Assembly: GCA_003993805.1 (NCBI GenBank)
Contig: RSEF01000021.1
Span: 1,363,493-1,427,492, forward strand
Direction of reading: 5' to 3'
Length of the DNA: 64,000 nucleotides
From: Himantopus leucocephalus
Taxonomy: Eukaryota > Chordata > Aves > Charadriiformes > Recurvirostridae
The notes beneath the pieces were generated by a model. That model saw only the letters and a list, made by a program, of their open reading frames with translations. It did not search any database and had not been told where the DNA came from. Each line of letters opens with the position of its first letter. The stretch's first letter is position 1. Positions 12,101 to 33,971 of the stretch are shown here, in pieces. The position numbers were made by a program, and so were the translations under genes.

Positions 12101-15100
12101 GGAAAATCTTTCCCAGTTTTTAGCATAACGACCATGATGATCTGGCTGAAGATCCATTTGGTATGACAAGTAGAGGCAATCTAAGATGCATGTGTTTTCT
12201 GAGAATATTGTAGAGGTGTGATGTTTTGCTACGCCAGCTGTCCAATTCAGCAATTGTGGGAACGATACATGTAGTAAGAGCATGTCAGAGTTGTAGCTCC
12301 TGCTTCCTGTACAGAACTACTACCGCACAAATTGTTGTTCTAGCTGCAAGATCAGTAATGGCAAAAAACACACCTGTGCACAGCAACGCTGTTGTTATTA
12401 AACAGGTAGAGGACAGGGCATTAGAAATGCTGTTGCAACAAAAAACACAGGGAAACCTGAAACCCTCCTTTAAAATTCACAAGTGTGTAACCAGTTATTT
12501 TAAACAAACAAGGAAAATAAACAAAAAAATTTCCTAGCACAGAGTCTTGCAAGTGACAGAAAAGTTTCTCCATAGTGCATGCTGTACAAGAGGGACTGTT
12601 AGCACGTGAAGAGGACAGATTATTTTGGAAGGGATTGCATTGGGTCCTACAAGGATGGGAGTTTTTTTGATTTGACTTACTGAAACCACTAGAAGTTTGC
12701 TGTTTGCTTTTTCAGGTCCGCCGTTCACTCATCAACAAATGCCCCGTAAGATGGTATATTATGGACAGACTAGTTGCGAGCACGACACGGAAAGATACCT
12801 TGATGTTGTGAAGTATGTGTTCAGCTCTTACAAGAAGGAAGTGCCTTTAGTGGTCAACACCATGGGTTGGGTGAAAGGTAAACAGGATAAATCTTTCTCA
12901 AGAGGTGGTGTGGCAGCAAGGTGATAATCGTAGTGGTACACCACCATGCTTTGTAGAGTCCAGGACCAGAAAATACAGCTTACCAGCTTTGAGCTAGTAC
13001 TGGTCTTCCATAACAGTGTTCTGACCTGTTTATGTCACAGCAGCAATCGTGTTTTCTCTGCTCCCTAAAGGTGAGGGCTTGCTGCTCCTGATTGATATCA
13101 TTCGGCTGTTGTCGCCCAGTCACATTGTTCAGATGGATGTGTATGACTGGAAAGCCATGGCTCCACTCACCCCGGAGTACGTTCATCTCACACCTGGCCT
13201 GTACACCAAAGGCAAGCAGCAAGCCAAGTGCAAGCAGATGGGTACGAGTGGAGCGGAGAACTGGAAGCCCTCTGAAGCAGGGGGAGATGCATCGGCTCCC
13301 GAGTATAAGTTGCTGTACGTCCATCCGGAATTCCCTCGAGCAGGGGTTGCAGGTGAAGCGTAAGTAGAAAGTTTGGCACTATCTGGTGGTTAGTGGGCTC
13401 AACAAAATCATAATGTAGTCTTGATGGTAAAGACTCTTGCTTTGCTTTGGCTTCAAGAGCTCCATTAAATCGGTCAGATCTTACTAATTTACTTATTAGG
13501 GGGTTGTATTTCATGTTGTTTGTTTGAGTTTTCTGGGTATTTTGTTCGGGGGGTGGTTTTTATGGGAAGGTTTGTATAGGGTTGGTTTTTTAGGTTGGCA
13601 GGGAGGGGGTTGTTCCTCCCTACTCCCAGTGACTACTGACAGTTAGTTTTATACTGGACATGACTTCCACTTGAAATCATTGAATATTACATCTCTTTTT
13701 TTTCTAATTGGAAGGTTCCATACCCATTTCTTACAGACCTAGATGGTGATTATATTATTTCTTAATTTCGCTGATACTTTCAGCATCTCTGAAATGTTTA
13801 TTTTCCTGGATCTTGGGTCTTTCTTGCCAATTTTAAGTGCTTCTTTTTGACTCGGCCTTTGCTAATGAGTTATTTAAGAAAACAAATTTACTACTATGTT
13901 TTGCAACTGACTGACTGAAAGGAGTGTGGGTGTCGGGGTCGGAGAAGGGAGCCGTTATCTAATAACAGACTTCGTTAAATAAAAAAACAAACACCGTCCT
14001 TGTTAATTAATGCCTTTTTACAGTTGAAACAATGCCCTAAATCCTGTGATCCCTTAGAGGTAGTAAAAACACAGCTCTACGTTTTCTTCAGCAGTAGAAG
14101 TTTTAAAAACCAAACTTGTGTGAAATAGCAGCTAATACTGCATGGCATACTCGGGACTGTCCGGAGTGGCTGGTTGGGATCGCTTTGTGAAGGTGTGCTG
14201 CATTTCCTTGACTCGTTGGGGTTATTTTCCAGGCGAGTACATAGTGGCATCTTGCGTGACATGTCCATACTGGGTTACCTGGGTCAGCTGCAGTCCCCAG
14301 ACATCGGGGCGGTGCTTCCGCTGCACAGTCTTGTGCCATATCAGGTAAATGGGCGTTTCTGAAAGCCTTGGAGATGTTGCAGAGAGCCTGGCTCGTAGTA
14401 ATAGACAGTTCTGCTTGTGCTGCAAATGTGTTTTGGAAGAGGGAAAAATACTCTGTAATCTGCAAAAAGATAACAACTTTATTCAGTGTTTCTAGAAGTG
14501 AGGTTTTTGTTGAGGTGTCAGTGTGGCAGGTGTTTTCTGCGTGTTCAGTTGTTAGTGTTGAAACTGGTTCTGTTTGCTGCGGAGGTAATGCCTGTCTAGG
14601 TGTGGGTTAGGAGCTCTCGGGTTTTGTGTACTTGGCATTATCTTATCTCTGAACTCGAACGAAATTGATGTTGAGCCGATGAACAGTTTCTTCTTCTTTT
14701 TTTACCCCTTCAGGTACCTTTCAATGCTGTTGCGCTCAGGGTTATTCACACAGACGTTGCTCCTACCAACATCATGTATGCAGTGAACGCCAGCTGGGTC
14801 GGGCTGTGCAGGATTCCAGATGAAATCAGATGCCAGACCGACGGGCCAGTCTTGCTGACACAGACACCGGTCTGTGATTGCCTGGGCTTCGGTGAGCCAC
14901 CCCGGGAAACCTTGAGCTGCCTTCTCGCCTGTCATGTTTTGACAGATAGGTTGCACAGTGATGGAATTGCCTGCTCTTTCAAAAACAACTGAAAAAGTGG
15001 GATGAGAGAAAAGAATAGTCGTGTACTCTTTTCTATTACAAGCTGTGCTTCAGGTCCTTTGGTTTCGATTGACTTGTGGTAACAGCTGTGGGGAGTGTCA

Positions 15101-16105
15101 CTGAGCAGTGCCTGTTGCAGCTTGCTTCTCTCTTTCATAACTTGATTATTTACTTGCTTTCTGGATACACACTCTCAAAAACAGATGCCACGTGGATTAT
15201 GCAGAATTCCTTCTCTTGCCTCTGAGTCTGCTTCTATGACTCGCTTTAGCATTACAGTTCTGACTCAGAGTTTTATCCTGAGCTCCTCGAGTTTCTGTAG
15301 GGATGTTCCAGTGAACAGGGATACATGGTTTGGGAAGTTTGCTGTTTGTATGTATGCTGGGATACCGGAAAAGCAGGACACAGCAATGCAGGCTTTTGTC
15401 AAGATGTGTCTCAAATCCTCATGCTTCTAGAAAAGCCATTTATTCAAAGGGCTCCAGCTGCATCTGGTTGTAAGTTTGACTGAACTTTGCATGTATTTCT
15501 ATTCAGGAATTGTCCGAGGGGTTGAGATGGAGAAGAAGCTTTACCACATCCTGACACCGGTGCCTCCGGAAAAACTGAGACTAGTGAATTGTCTGCTCCT
15601 TGGAAATATTGCTATCCCAAACTGCGTTCTTGTGGGCCAGGTAGGAGCTGCACAGGAAGAGGGTGGGAGCTGGCTGAGCTTAGGCTGGCTGGCGGGTTTT
15701 CTGATTTCTGAGGCTTTATGCGTGCCCGGAGATGTCTGGGCATTCACAGATGGTTATCTCTGTCGGAAATTGTCCTTAACGCGTAGTAACAAGGGAGAGG
15801 AGAGTAAGAAACAAGGGAGAGGAGAACGTTCTTCTCGTGTTTCAGATACCAGAGCGGGGTTTGTTTGGTGATAGCTTGCTCCTTTCCACCAGTCAGCTCT
15901 GTCAGTCTGCAGGGGAAAGTGCTGCTTCTGCCGTTGAAGATACGAGTTCTTAAAGTTTTGGTTTTCCTCTTTGCAGCAAGGAGTTGAGGGAGAGATCCCC
16001 TATGTCACATCCGATTATAACTACAGCATCTTGGGGTCTGGGAAGCTGAAAAAGAAGAAGCATTTCAAGAGGAGGGAGTACGCGTTCGAGTGTGATTACG
16101 CCTAA
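9162..16105 (+). CDS. NOL9: NOL9, nucleolar polynucleotide 5'-hydroxyl kinase
   Basis: Twelve exons: 9162-9353, 9422-9647, 9833-9960, 10145-10283, 10838-10934, 11684-11781, 12716-12877, 13071-13359, 14233-14344, 14714-14891, 15507-15640 and 15977-16105, giving 627 residues (human about 702). The protein is a Clp1/Grc3-type kinase that phosphorylates 5'-OH RNA ends during pre-rRNA ITS2 processing in the nucleolus. The Walker A motif GPKNTGKST is at residues 241-249; DIGQTEFTPPGC follows in exon 6 and VNTMGWVKGEGLLLLIDIIR spans exons 7-8. The N-terminus is arginine-rich (RRGPPSRRPRRAPSR) and is probably a nucleolar signal; it is shorter than in mammals. The tail is lysine-rich (KLKKKKHFKRRE). 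The ATG at 9162 is the first in frame in a good context. Upstream introns are only 68-185 bp, later ones up to 934 bp, and these hold nothing else I can recognise. Confidence 0.96.
9675..9785. repeat. 28 bp x 4 tandem repeat with YY1-like motifs in NOL9 intron 2
   Basis: Four units start at 9675, 9703, 9731 and 9759. Each contains a CCATTTTGCGTGCGGTGCGG-like core. The reverse strand of unit 1 reads CAAAATGGCGGC, a YY1-type site; units 2-4 differ by one or two bases. The array fills most of a 185 bp intron just downstream of the NOL9 start. Confidence 0.85.
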
Positions 16106-16287
16106 AGCCTTGGGACCTTGGACGGCGGGATTTGTTTTGTGCGCAGACTGGCAAAGAGCCAGGTGTGGTCACAGAAGCCCTGGCACTACAGAGCTCTGGG
16201 ACCCCAGGGAGGTGTCCAGTGTAGATACTGCAGCGTGTCTGGTTTTGATAATGTTTTATATTTTCATTATGTATTTTGGTGTTTTGT

Positions 16288-16293
16288 AATAAA
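16288..16293 (+). promoter_or_regulatory. NOL9 poly(A) signal AATAAA
   Basis: AATAAA lies 183 bases after the NOL9 stop, in an AT-rich stretch with a GT-rich segment following (GTTGGTTTAG). Confidence 0.8.
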
Positions 16294-18817
16294 TATCTAT
16301 TAAAAACGTTGGTTTAGCTTGAATTTTTTCCTCAGCCTGCGTTGACTTGGACACGGCTGACAGAAGCAGGGGGTGGTTCCTACTGAGCGCGCTCTGCCGC
16401 GGATTGGAAGCAGTTCTCCGTTTGAAGCCTAGCCTTTGGCTAGCTCTGGGTTTTGGAGAACAATCCACGGTGTAGCCGTAACCCTGGGCTGCTTGTGGTT
16501 TGGGAAGAGGTCCTGCCAGCAGTTCTCTCCCTGGCGCTGCGGCTGACCTGCAGCTCTGAGTGTTCCACTGCTCTGGGAGACTGGGAGGAAGGAGCAGGTT
16601 GGAAAATCCTCTTCCCGGGTGACCGCAGCTCCAGCCACTGGAGGGAGGCGTCTGCTTGCCGCCTGTCTGCGCTGCCACAGCTCCCCTGTGACTAGCCCAG
16701 CAACACGGCGTCATCCCACTGCATTTCGATTCACGGTTAAAGTTCAAGGCCCCGAGCACCGGTCTGGGAAGAGCTCTGGGTCCAGCTGGAATGTCTGAAT
16801 AGGTTGTGCGATGGGCAGAGGCTAAAAGGGGAGTGGGGAGGAACTCGGTACCCACGTGCTGCGTGGCGTGCCAGGCTGCTGGGTCGTTCCCTGGGAAAGA
16901 CCAGAGGAACTTTTATTTTTTCTTTGTTTTTCCAGCTCTCTGTTGGGGCAGCGATTTGCTTCTGAGTGAAGATGAGGTTGGTGGGAGTCACGCAGAGGTG
17001 AGCGAGTGTCTCGGGCTGAGTTGAGGACCTTTTTGGTAAAACCACTTCTCAATGGGTAACACTATCACTTCTAACGGATCCACGACTGCAGAAATAACCT
17101 GGCAGCTAACGGCAGTTCCTGCAAACACGGCGTGGCCCTGCCTGTGTCCCAAAGCAGGGGGACAGTCCGGTCTGCAGCTCCTGAGATGGGCGCCTGTTCA
17201 GATCGCCTGTGGCCAGGTTTTCCCGTGGAGGAAGGAGGGACGCGGTGCGCCACTCTGTGCCAGATCTTTTCAGCTGGCAGCCGCTGTGGGTGTGAGTAAT
17301 GTGTGAAAAATGCTTTTAATCTGGTTTGCGAGGAGATTTCCTTGCGCTCCAGAAACATGTACCTGTAAAGGAACAAATTAAACGAGGTGACTGCTGGAGA
17401 GGAGCTGTGAAGGGCTGTGGGGCGTTGCTGCCTTTTAAAGAGTTAAAGCTTTAACTTAATCCAGGCCTAATTATCCCCATCTGGCTGGGTCTGGCAGCGC
17501 AGGAAGGACTTGGCTGGCAACCTGGCCCGAACAGTGGCTAAAATAAATACGGGGGCCGTCGTGCAGCCAGAGGGAAAATCCCGGGCAAGGCAGGGGTTCA
17601 AGTCGCAGGGGAGCAGGCAGAGAAGGCGCTGGGAAAGGTGAGATGGGCGAGCGGCGCTGGTGAAACACCCGAGGCCGAGCATCCCCCTCGGTGCTGCCCT
17701 CAGTCCCCCAGCATCCGCCTGGCCAGGCGGGTGTCCCCCCCTCCTCGGAGCTGGGGGACGAGTAAGTGACCCCTGTGCGCCCGCACCGAGCTGTGAGTGT
17801 CCGGGTTTGGATCATTCTGGGGGGACGCTGAGCTGCCAGCGCCTGCCGGGGCTCAGAGGTGGAGGGTGCAGCCTCCAGCAGGGGGGTCCCGGCGGGTCTG
17901 CTATGGGGCAGAACGGTATGGGGCAGCTGGGGGCTTCGGAGCATAAACCTCAGTGTGGCACCCCCCGGCAAGGGTGGGAGCACTCGGTCGTGTGATCGAT
18001 GGGAAGTCGGTTACTCAGCACTTAAAGTATCAAGGGAGTGCTGCATGAAGCGGGATGGTTGGGGTTTTTAACAGGTTAGGATCTGTTAACTTTGCGGCGA
18101 GTTTGTTTGTTTGTTTGTTCTTTAAATTTCTGGCTACCTTTTCTGGCAAAGGGTGCCGAGAAGCAGCAAAACTGTGGGGACCATGTGGCACCTTCGGGAG
18201 AAGATGCTGTTGATGCCGATGAGTTTGGGGGCTGGGGTGGTCTCAGCCCAGCTGATTGCTCTGTGCTGTGTTTTGTTTTCCCCCTGTTTTGGGGAGAGTT
18301 TTGCCTGGGGCAGGACGGAGGTGCCGTCCTTCGCTACCTTTGCAGGTTTTAAGCCCTACCCGGTGCTTTCCCATTTGCTCAGGTTTAGCAGGGGCAAAAC
18401 CCCCCTAAAGACCACTGGCTTTTCCTGCGCGGGCTGGGGGCCCCCAGCGTGCCCACGGGTGCGGGGGTGCAGCGGGGACTTGGGGTGGCGCATTCCTGCC
18501 CCCCCAAAAGCTGTCCGACGGCGGAGCTGCTGAACAGCCCCCCTCTTCATGCCGATTATTTTAATCACAAGCGCGTCTTGTCTCCGCGGCCGAATGTCTT
18601 TCATAGACGGTGGAAAGTGAAATTTGTGCAATGTCTGTGGGAGGCTGAAGAAAGGCCCTTTGTGCCGACCTCCCGGGCACCCTCCGCTGCTGCCGGCCTG
18701 AATGCGCCGCTTGTCCGGACACCGGGACCCGCTCTTAAAGCCGGAGCTGGGCTCCCCCGGCTAGTCCCACCGGCGGGGCGGGCACGGCTCCGGGGGGCCC
18801 CCAGCCGCCACCCCAGG
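16294..18817. other. NOL9-PLEKHG5 intergenic region, probable PLEKHG5 promoter and 5' UTR
   Basis: I see no coding exon here. The DNA becomes GC-rich towards 18.8 kb, which suits a PLEKHG5 transcription start or untranslated exons. A short GTTT repeat (18103-18118) and an AT-rich patch near 17.44-17.47 kb are the only visible structures. Longer open frames lack splice or homology support. Confidence 0.5.
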
Positions 18818-28747
<9,930 letters not shown>

Positions 28748-28860
28748 GCGCCGCCGGGGCGCTGAGGACGGACGCGCGGCCGCGCCGAGGAGCTGCTCCC
28801 GCTTCTACCCGCAGCGTAACGCCGGGGCCGGGCCGGGCCGAGCGGGCGCGGGGGGGGGGG

Positions 28861-28871
28861 NNNNNNNNNNN
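28861..28871. other. Assembly gap of 11 N inside a poly-G run
   Basis: Eleven unknown bases are flanked by ten G on the left and twelve or more on the right. It lies in the PLEKHG5 3' UTR and does not affect the coding model. Confidence 0.95.
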
Positions 28872-29310
28872 GGGGGGGGGGGGCCACGGCGGCTGGGGAC
28901 GCGGGTGGGGATGCAGACCGGTCCCCTCGGCTGCCCGCTTCTCCCCGGCGCGGGGACCCTCGTGGGCAGGGACGGGGGTTGCCGGGGGGCGGCCCAGCCG
29001 CTCCAGGGTGCGCCGGGCAGGGTGGCCCCGGGGGCGCGGGGGGCCGTGGGGCGGCTCCGGTGGGGGAGGAAGGGATGTCGACGTCGGCGGTGGTGAGTGG
29101 GGAAGGTGCTGAGGGGGCCGCGGCGCCGGTGGCGCGGTGCTGGGGGCGGCGGGGGGGGGCTGGCGGCAGGAGGGGACGGCGCTGGGCTGCGGCGGGCGGC
29201 GGCCCCGGGGTCTGGCCGGGGCCGGGTTTGCCCTGCGGGGAGGGAAGGCGGCCGGAGGAGGGCGGGAGCCGCGGGGGGACGTGGCGGCGGCCGGAGCGTC
29301 CCGGCCGAGC

Positions 29311-29316
29311 AATAAA
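29311..29316 (+). promoter_or_regulatory. PLEKHG5 poly(A) signal AATAAA
   Basis: AATAAA lies 564 bases after the PLEKHG5 stop and before the TNFRSF25 start. It is the first such hexamer downstream. Confidence 0.75.
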
Positions 29317-29820
29317 CCCATCTGGTGCAGACTCGGGCCCGCCTCGCCTCTCCTTCGGCCGCGGCGGCGCCGGGGACGGGGACGGGGACGCGCACGGCCG
29401 AGGGACGCCCCGTCGGGGCAGAAACCGCGGGGACACCGGGGGCTCGGGGAGGGGATGTGGCCCCGGGGAGGGGGTGGGCGCTGCTCCCCGCGCCCCCCGG
29501 ATCTCCCCGCGTCCCCGGGAGGGGGCGGCGGCCCGCGGCGAGGCGGTGCAGGTTCCTCCCGCGCCCGGCGCTCCCGTCATGGGGTTTCGCACCCCCCGGA
29601 CTCATTTCCAAAAAAGCATTTCCTCCTGCCGCGGTCGGGTGTAAAAGCCTGCGTGGGGAGGGCTGGCGCTCACTCGCCACGCGTCCCGCGCTGCCGGCGG
29701 CGGCGATGGGGTGCCGGGGCACCCTGCCCGGGCGCTGAGCCGCCCCCCCGACACCCCGCTGCGCCCCCCGCCGCGCTCCCCTCGCCGCCCCGGCATGACC
29801 CAGCCGCATCGGCCGCAAGG

Positions 29821-32800
29821 ATGAAGCGCTGCTGCCCGGGGGCGGCTTGGGTGAGTGAGGCGGCGCCGGGGTCCCGCGATCCCCCCGGCACCGATTCCGG
29901 GGTGCCCCGGGGCCGTGGCCGCAGGGGGGCCGGGGGGGTCTGGAGGAGGCGGGGGGGGGGGTAAGCCAAGCGTGCCGAAGGCGCTCGCCCCCCGCGGCTG
30001 AACGCCCGGGACTGGGGTCTGCCTCGCCGAAGCACCTGCAGCGTGGCGCGGCCGCGGGGACCACCGGGCACGGCACAGCCACGAAGGCTGCGGGCACGGC
30101 CGCGGTGCGGCTGCGGGAGCCGTGGGGCTCAGCCACGGGGCGGCAGGCAGGGCACTGCCACCGGGACCGGGCTGCCGGTGGCGGCTGCCGGGGCCGCCCC
30201 GGGGCCGGGCGGGGGTTGTCCCGGCACCCGGGACACGCCGGGAGCGGAGGCCGCACCGGGGCCACGGGCAGGAAGCGGTCGGTGCCGACGGGGCACCCGC
30301 TCCCCGTGCCGGGGAGGGAAGGGGGCAGCCGCCCGCCGGCGGGCAGGGCCCCGCCGTGGGAATGCCGTGCCTCGGCGGTGACTCAGTCGTGCCGGGGCCG
30401 AGGCGGCCGCCCCGATCCCTGTACCGGCAGCGCTCCGCAGGCGGGGCGGCCCGTGCGCAGTTTCCAGTCCGCCGCCGCCGGCGGGCTTAATAGAAAATGA
30501 TTCAGCCGCCCTAATCGGGGCCATCGCGGCTGGGAAATCCAGCCCCCGGCGAGGAATCCCCTGGCTCCCTGCCCGCGCTGCCGGCGCCGCGGCTCCCCCC
30601 CCCTCCCCGCCCCCCCGGCCCCCTGCCCTCCCCGGGGCGGGGGGTGCCCCGTCGGGGCCGTCCGGGCAGCGGGGCTCCCCTGGGTGCAGCGCCCCGCGCC
30701 CCGGGGGGGGGAGCGGTGACCTAGTTAGGGACGCACGTACGAGGCGCGATAGCATCGGGGAGAGCGTGAGGCGGGCACGGCTTCCTCCCGGGGAGGAAAT
30801 CGCCTCCTCTTCGACGGAGATAAACCCCAGGAAAGCCAACGCCGGCAGCGTTAACCCTCCCGCGCCCGGCTCCGTGGGCGGGAGCACCGGCACAGCCCGA
30901 CTCCCCCGACCCCGTCGACGCGGCGGGGGGGGGGCGGCGGCCGAGCCCCCCCGGCCCCGCTCCCCAGCCAGCCCGGCGGCGCCGGTTGCAGAGCACACGG
31001 GGGGCACCCGGCGGCGGCTCCCGGGCACGGGGCGGGGGCGGGGGGGGGTCACGGCGGCCCCCGCGGCGCCGGCAGGAAGCCGCTTGCTCGGGGACGGCGG
31101 GGAAGGGACGGCGCGGGGGCTGCCGCGGGGCATTCCCGGCCCCGGGGCCGCACACCCGCGCGGCTCCGGGACACGGGGCGGCACAGGCACCGGTGCCGCG
31201 CTCGGCTCAGGCTCCGGCATCCCGGCGTGTGCGGCTGGCGGCGTGGGGAGCACGGGGCGAGGGCTGCCCCCCCACACACCCCCCCACGCGTGCAGGGGCT
31301 GCCCGCATCCCTGCGCTCTCCCTGCCCGCAGGTGGTCCTGGCAGCGCTGTGGCTGGCAGCGAGTGAAGCGCAGCCCCCGGGGGGTCGGGACCGCGGGGTG
31401 CCGCGGGGGCAGCGGGTCCCGGTGCGGCCGTCCCCCCGCCCGCGGAGACACGCCGCCAGACCCCCCTGCCCCGCCGGCATGAACTGGGTGGAGGGGGCTC
31501 ACCGGTGCTGCTCCCAGTGTCCCGCAGGTGAGAACCGCCCGGCCGGCGCGGCGCGGCACGCCGTGGCACACCGGGTGGCCGTGCTCCTTGTCACCCCCGC
31601 TGTCCCCCCAGGGACGTTCCTGCGCTTCCCCTGCTCGACCCGCGGCAACGACAGCGTCTGCGCCCCCTGTGACGGCGGCACCTTCCGCGCCCAACCCAAC
31701 ACCTTCCCCAAGTGCCAGGCCTGCTACGAGTGTGACCGCCACGGTGAGCTGCCGCCGCGCCGTGCCGCGCCGTGCCGGACGGTGCCGTGCCATGCCGTGC
31801 CGTGCCTCACGGTGCCGTGCCATGCTGCTGTCTCCTGCAGCTTTCCAGACCGTGCTGAGCAACTGCTCGGCCACCACCAACGTCGCCTGCGGCTGCGAGC
31901 CCGGCCGCTACCGCGACTGCCTCGACGACCGCTGCAGCGACTTCTCCTGCCGGCCGTGCCAGCCCTGCACCGGGCGGCTCATCCGACGGCCCTGTGAGTG
32001 CCGCGGGACGGCCCGGGCCGTGCCCCCCCGGCCGTGCCCCCCCGGCCCCGCCGCCCGGCCTGACACCCGCCCTCTCCGCAGGTTCGGAGGCGCAGGACGC
32101 GCTCTGCGGCGGCTGCAAACCCGATTTCTACGCCGAGGGCGGCGAGTGCCGGCCGTGCCGCCCGTAAGCGCCCACCCTCCCTCTGCCCCGGCCGGGGACG
32201 TGCGCGGGCCCGCGGCACGGCGCCCACGGCTCCCCTCTCCTTGCAGGACCCCCCCGGAGACGTGCGGGAAGGAGTGCCAGCGGGCGTGCGGCGGCGGCGG
32301 CGGCGGAGGTGCGGCGGGGGGGCGGCGGGGCCGGGGGCGGCGGGGCGGCGGGGCGGGCGCCGCGCCGACCGGCTGACCGGGATGCTCCCGCTCCTCCTTG
32401 CAGGCTCGGGGCTGGAGTACGTGCTGCTGGCGCTCACCGGGCCCCTCTTTCTGGGCGCCCTCGCCATCTACCACAAGAGGAAGCGGCTCCGGCACGGTGC
32501 CCCGGCCGGCGGCCCCCTCCCCGCGGCGCGGACGGCCCCCCCCGCGGCCGGGGCTGCGGCCACGCCGTGGTACCAGGTCAGTGCCCGGGGGTGGGACAGC
32601 CCGTGCGGGACCCGGCCGTGCCCCCCCCAGGTGACGGGGCGTCCCGCCGGCACGGCGATGCGGCGCCCCGAGCACCAGGCCTTGCTGCGGGAGCGGCCCG
32701 GCGGCGCGGCCCGGCCGGGGGGCGAGGGGGAGCCCTCCGCCCCCCCGGAGCCCCGCGGGGGCCTGCTGCAGGGCAGCCAGCTCTACGCCGTCATCGACGC

Positions 32801-33032
32801 GGTGCCGGTGCGGCGCTGGAAGGAGTTCATGCGGGTGCTGGAGCTGCGGGAGGCGGAGATCGAGCTGGTGGAGCTGGAGGTGGCCCACATCCGCGACCAG
32901 CAGTACGAGATGCTGAAGCGCTGGTGCCAGCAGACCAGCGCCACGCTCGACCGCGTCTTCGCCGCCCTGGAGCGCATGGAGCTGGCGGGCTGCGCCGAGG
33001 CGCTGCGCCGGACCCTGCCGCCGGGACCCTGA
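29821..33032 (+). CDS. TNFRSF25: TNFRSF25 (death receptor 3, DR3)
   Basis: Eight exons: 29821-29850, 31332-31527, 31612-31743, 31841-31993, 32082-32163, 32247-32308, 32404-32576 and 32631-33032, giving 409 residues (human 417). This is the TL1A receptor on lymphocytes, signalling through TRADD to NF-kB or caspases. A split signal peptide (MKRCCPGAAW + VVLAALWLAASEA) is followed by cysteine-rich domains in exons 2-5 (CPAGMNWVEGAHRCCSQC; CGCEPGRYRDC). A glycine-rich stalk and a transmembrane helix (about 223-238, VLLALTGPLFLGALAI) follow. The last exon encodes the death domain (about 325-404; AVPVRRWKEFMRVLELREAE, IRDQQYEMLKRW). The death domain and the place between PLEKHG5 and ESPN make the call firm. 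The 30-base first exon is supported by the donor and by the hydrophobic continuation in exon 2, but is the least certain part. Intron 1 (1.5 kb) shows nothing else. Confidence 0.94.
31744..31840 (+). repeat. GTGCC/ATGCC pentamer array filling TNFRSF25 intron 3
   Basis: This 97 bp intron is mostly CCGTGCCG and CCATGCCG words in five-base register, ending at the CTGCAG acceptor. Confidence 0.8.
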
Positions 33033-33192
33033 CCCCCCCCCCGGCGCCGCCGCCCCGGCAGAGGGAGGTCCCGGCACCCCGCCGGCTCGGCCCAGCCGTA
33101 CCCCTAAGTATTGTTACTTATGCCGTGTAGACATTTTATGTCAGTTTTATGTCCCCTCCCCGCCCGTGTCCCGTCCCGCCCCCCCCCCCCCC

Positions 33193-33193
33193 N
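33193..33193. other. Single N in a poly-C run
   Basis: One unknown base ends a run of about fourteen C in the TNFRSF25 3' UTR. It is a homopolymer consensus artefact or a tiny gap. Confidence 0.9.
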
Positions 33194-33350
33194 CATCTCC
33201 CCTATTTATGTCCCCCTGCTCCCAGGGCCGGGGGGGACCCCGCGCCCCGGCTGCCCGGCCGCTCGCGGGACGAGCGGGCGCCGAGCCCGCCGCGAACCCA
33301 TGGGATAGTTCTCGGGGCCGCCCGCCGCCGGGCGGGTCTGCCCCCGCCCC

Positions 33351-33356
33351 AATAAA
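33351..33356 (+). promoter_or_regulatory. TNFRSF25 poly(A) signal AATAAA
   Basis: AATAAA lies 319 bases after the TNFRSF25 stop, followed by GTGG/GTGTTC sequence. Confidence 0.8.
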
Positions 33357-33585
33357 GTGGCGTGTTCTCCGTCCGCCGGCCCCCGGCCCTTCTTCCCGGG
33401 GCTGCGCCGGCCCCGCCGGGCACCGGGGCACCGCTGGCATCAGGGCCACCACCGGCGATGCGGCCGCCGCAGGCGATGGGGCGACGTGGGTGATGGCGGC
33501 GACGGGGACGATGCAGGTGGCGGTGGCGGTGGGCGATGGGGGCAGCCCCAGGAAGGCGCGGGGCACTGCTGGCGGGGTTTATCGC

Positions 33586-33591
33586 TTTAAT
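33586..33591 (-). promoter_or_regulatory. ESPN distal poly(A) signal ATTAAA
   Basis: On the minus strand ATTAAA occurs about 380 bases after the canonical ESPN stop, with GATAAA close by (33583-33578). It belongs to the bundling-module isoform. It lies only about 230 bp from the convergent TNFRSF25 signal. Confidence 0.6.
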
Positions 33592-33971
33592 CGCTGGAAA
33601 GGCGGGCGGCCCGGGGCGGAGGCGAGCCGGCAGCCGGCATCGAGCGGCTCCGGAGCGGGAGGGGCGGGAGCGGAGGCGAGCGCGCCGGCCGGGGTGGCGA
33701 GCGGTGCCAGCGGGGAGCGCGGGGAGCCGGTCGGCGCGGCGGGCCCGGCCGCGGCGGCGGAGCCGGGTGCCCCGGGCCGCGACAGCTCGCTTTGCGAAGG
33801 GCAGCACGGGGTGGCGGCGGGACGGGGGGGGCTAGGGGTGCCCGGGGGCTCCTCCGGGTCGGGCTACGCGGCCGTCCGCGGCGGGAGGAGGGCGCCGGGG
33901 CGCGTCCCGGTCCGCGGGGGGACCCGCCGGCCTCCTCCCGCCGCGAAGAGCCGGGGCGCGGCGTGGCGTGG

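Larger units (their letters stand above)
28748..29820. other. PLEKHG5 3' UTR and TNFRSF25 upstream region
   Basis: The first 570 bp are the PLEKHG5 3' UTR, ending at AATAAA (29311-29316). The next 500 bp, to the TNFRSF25 ATG, are GC-rich and hold no exon that I can support. Long open frames here on both strands come from the base composition. Confidence 0.6.

Noticed and set aside
14975..15506. Possible extra NOL9 exon around the 15185 open frame
   Set aside because: Exons 10 and 11 join in phase with a continuous match to the human protein, so no exon is needed.
30129..31880. 583-codon open frame on the minus strand
   Set aside because: It overlaps TNFRSF25 exons and GC-rich intron 1, has low-complexity R/P/G/A content, and no domain. 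It is a composition artefact.
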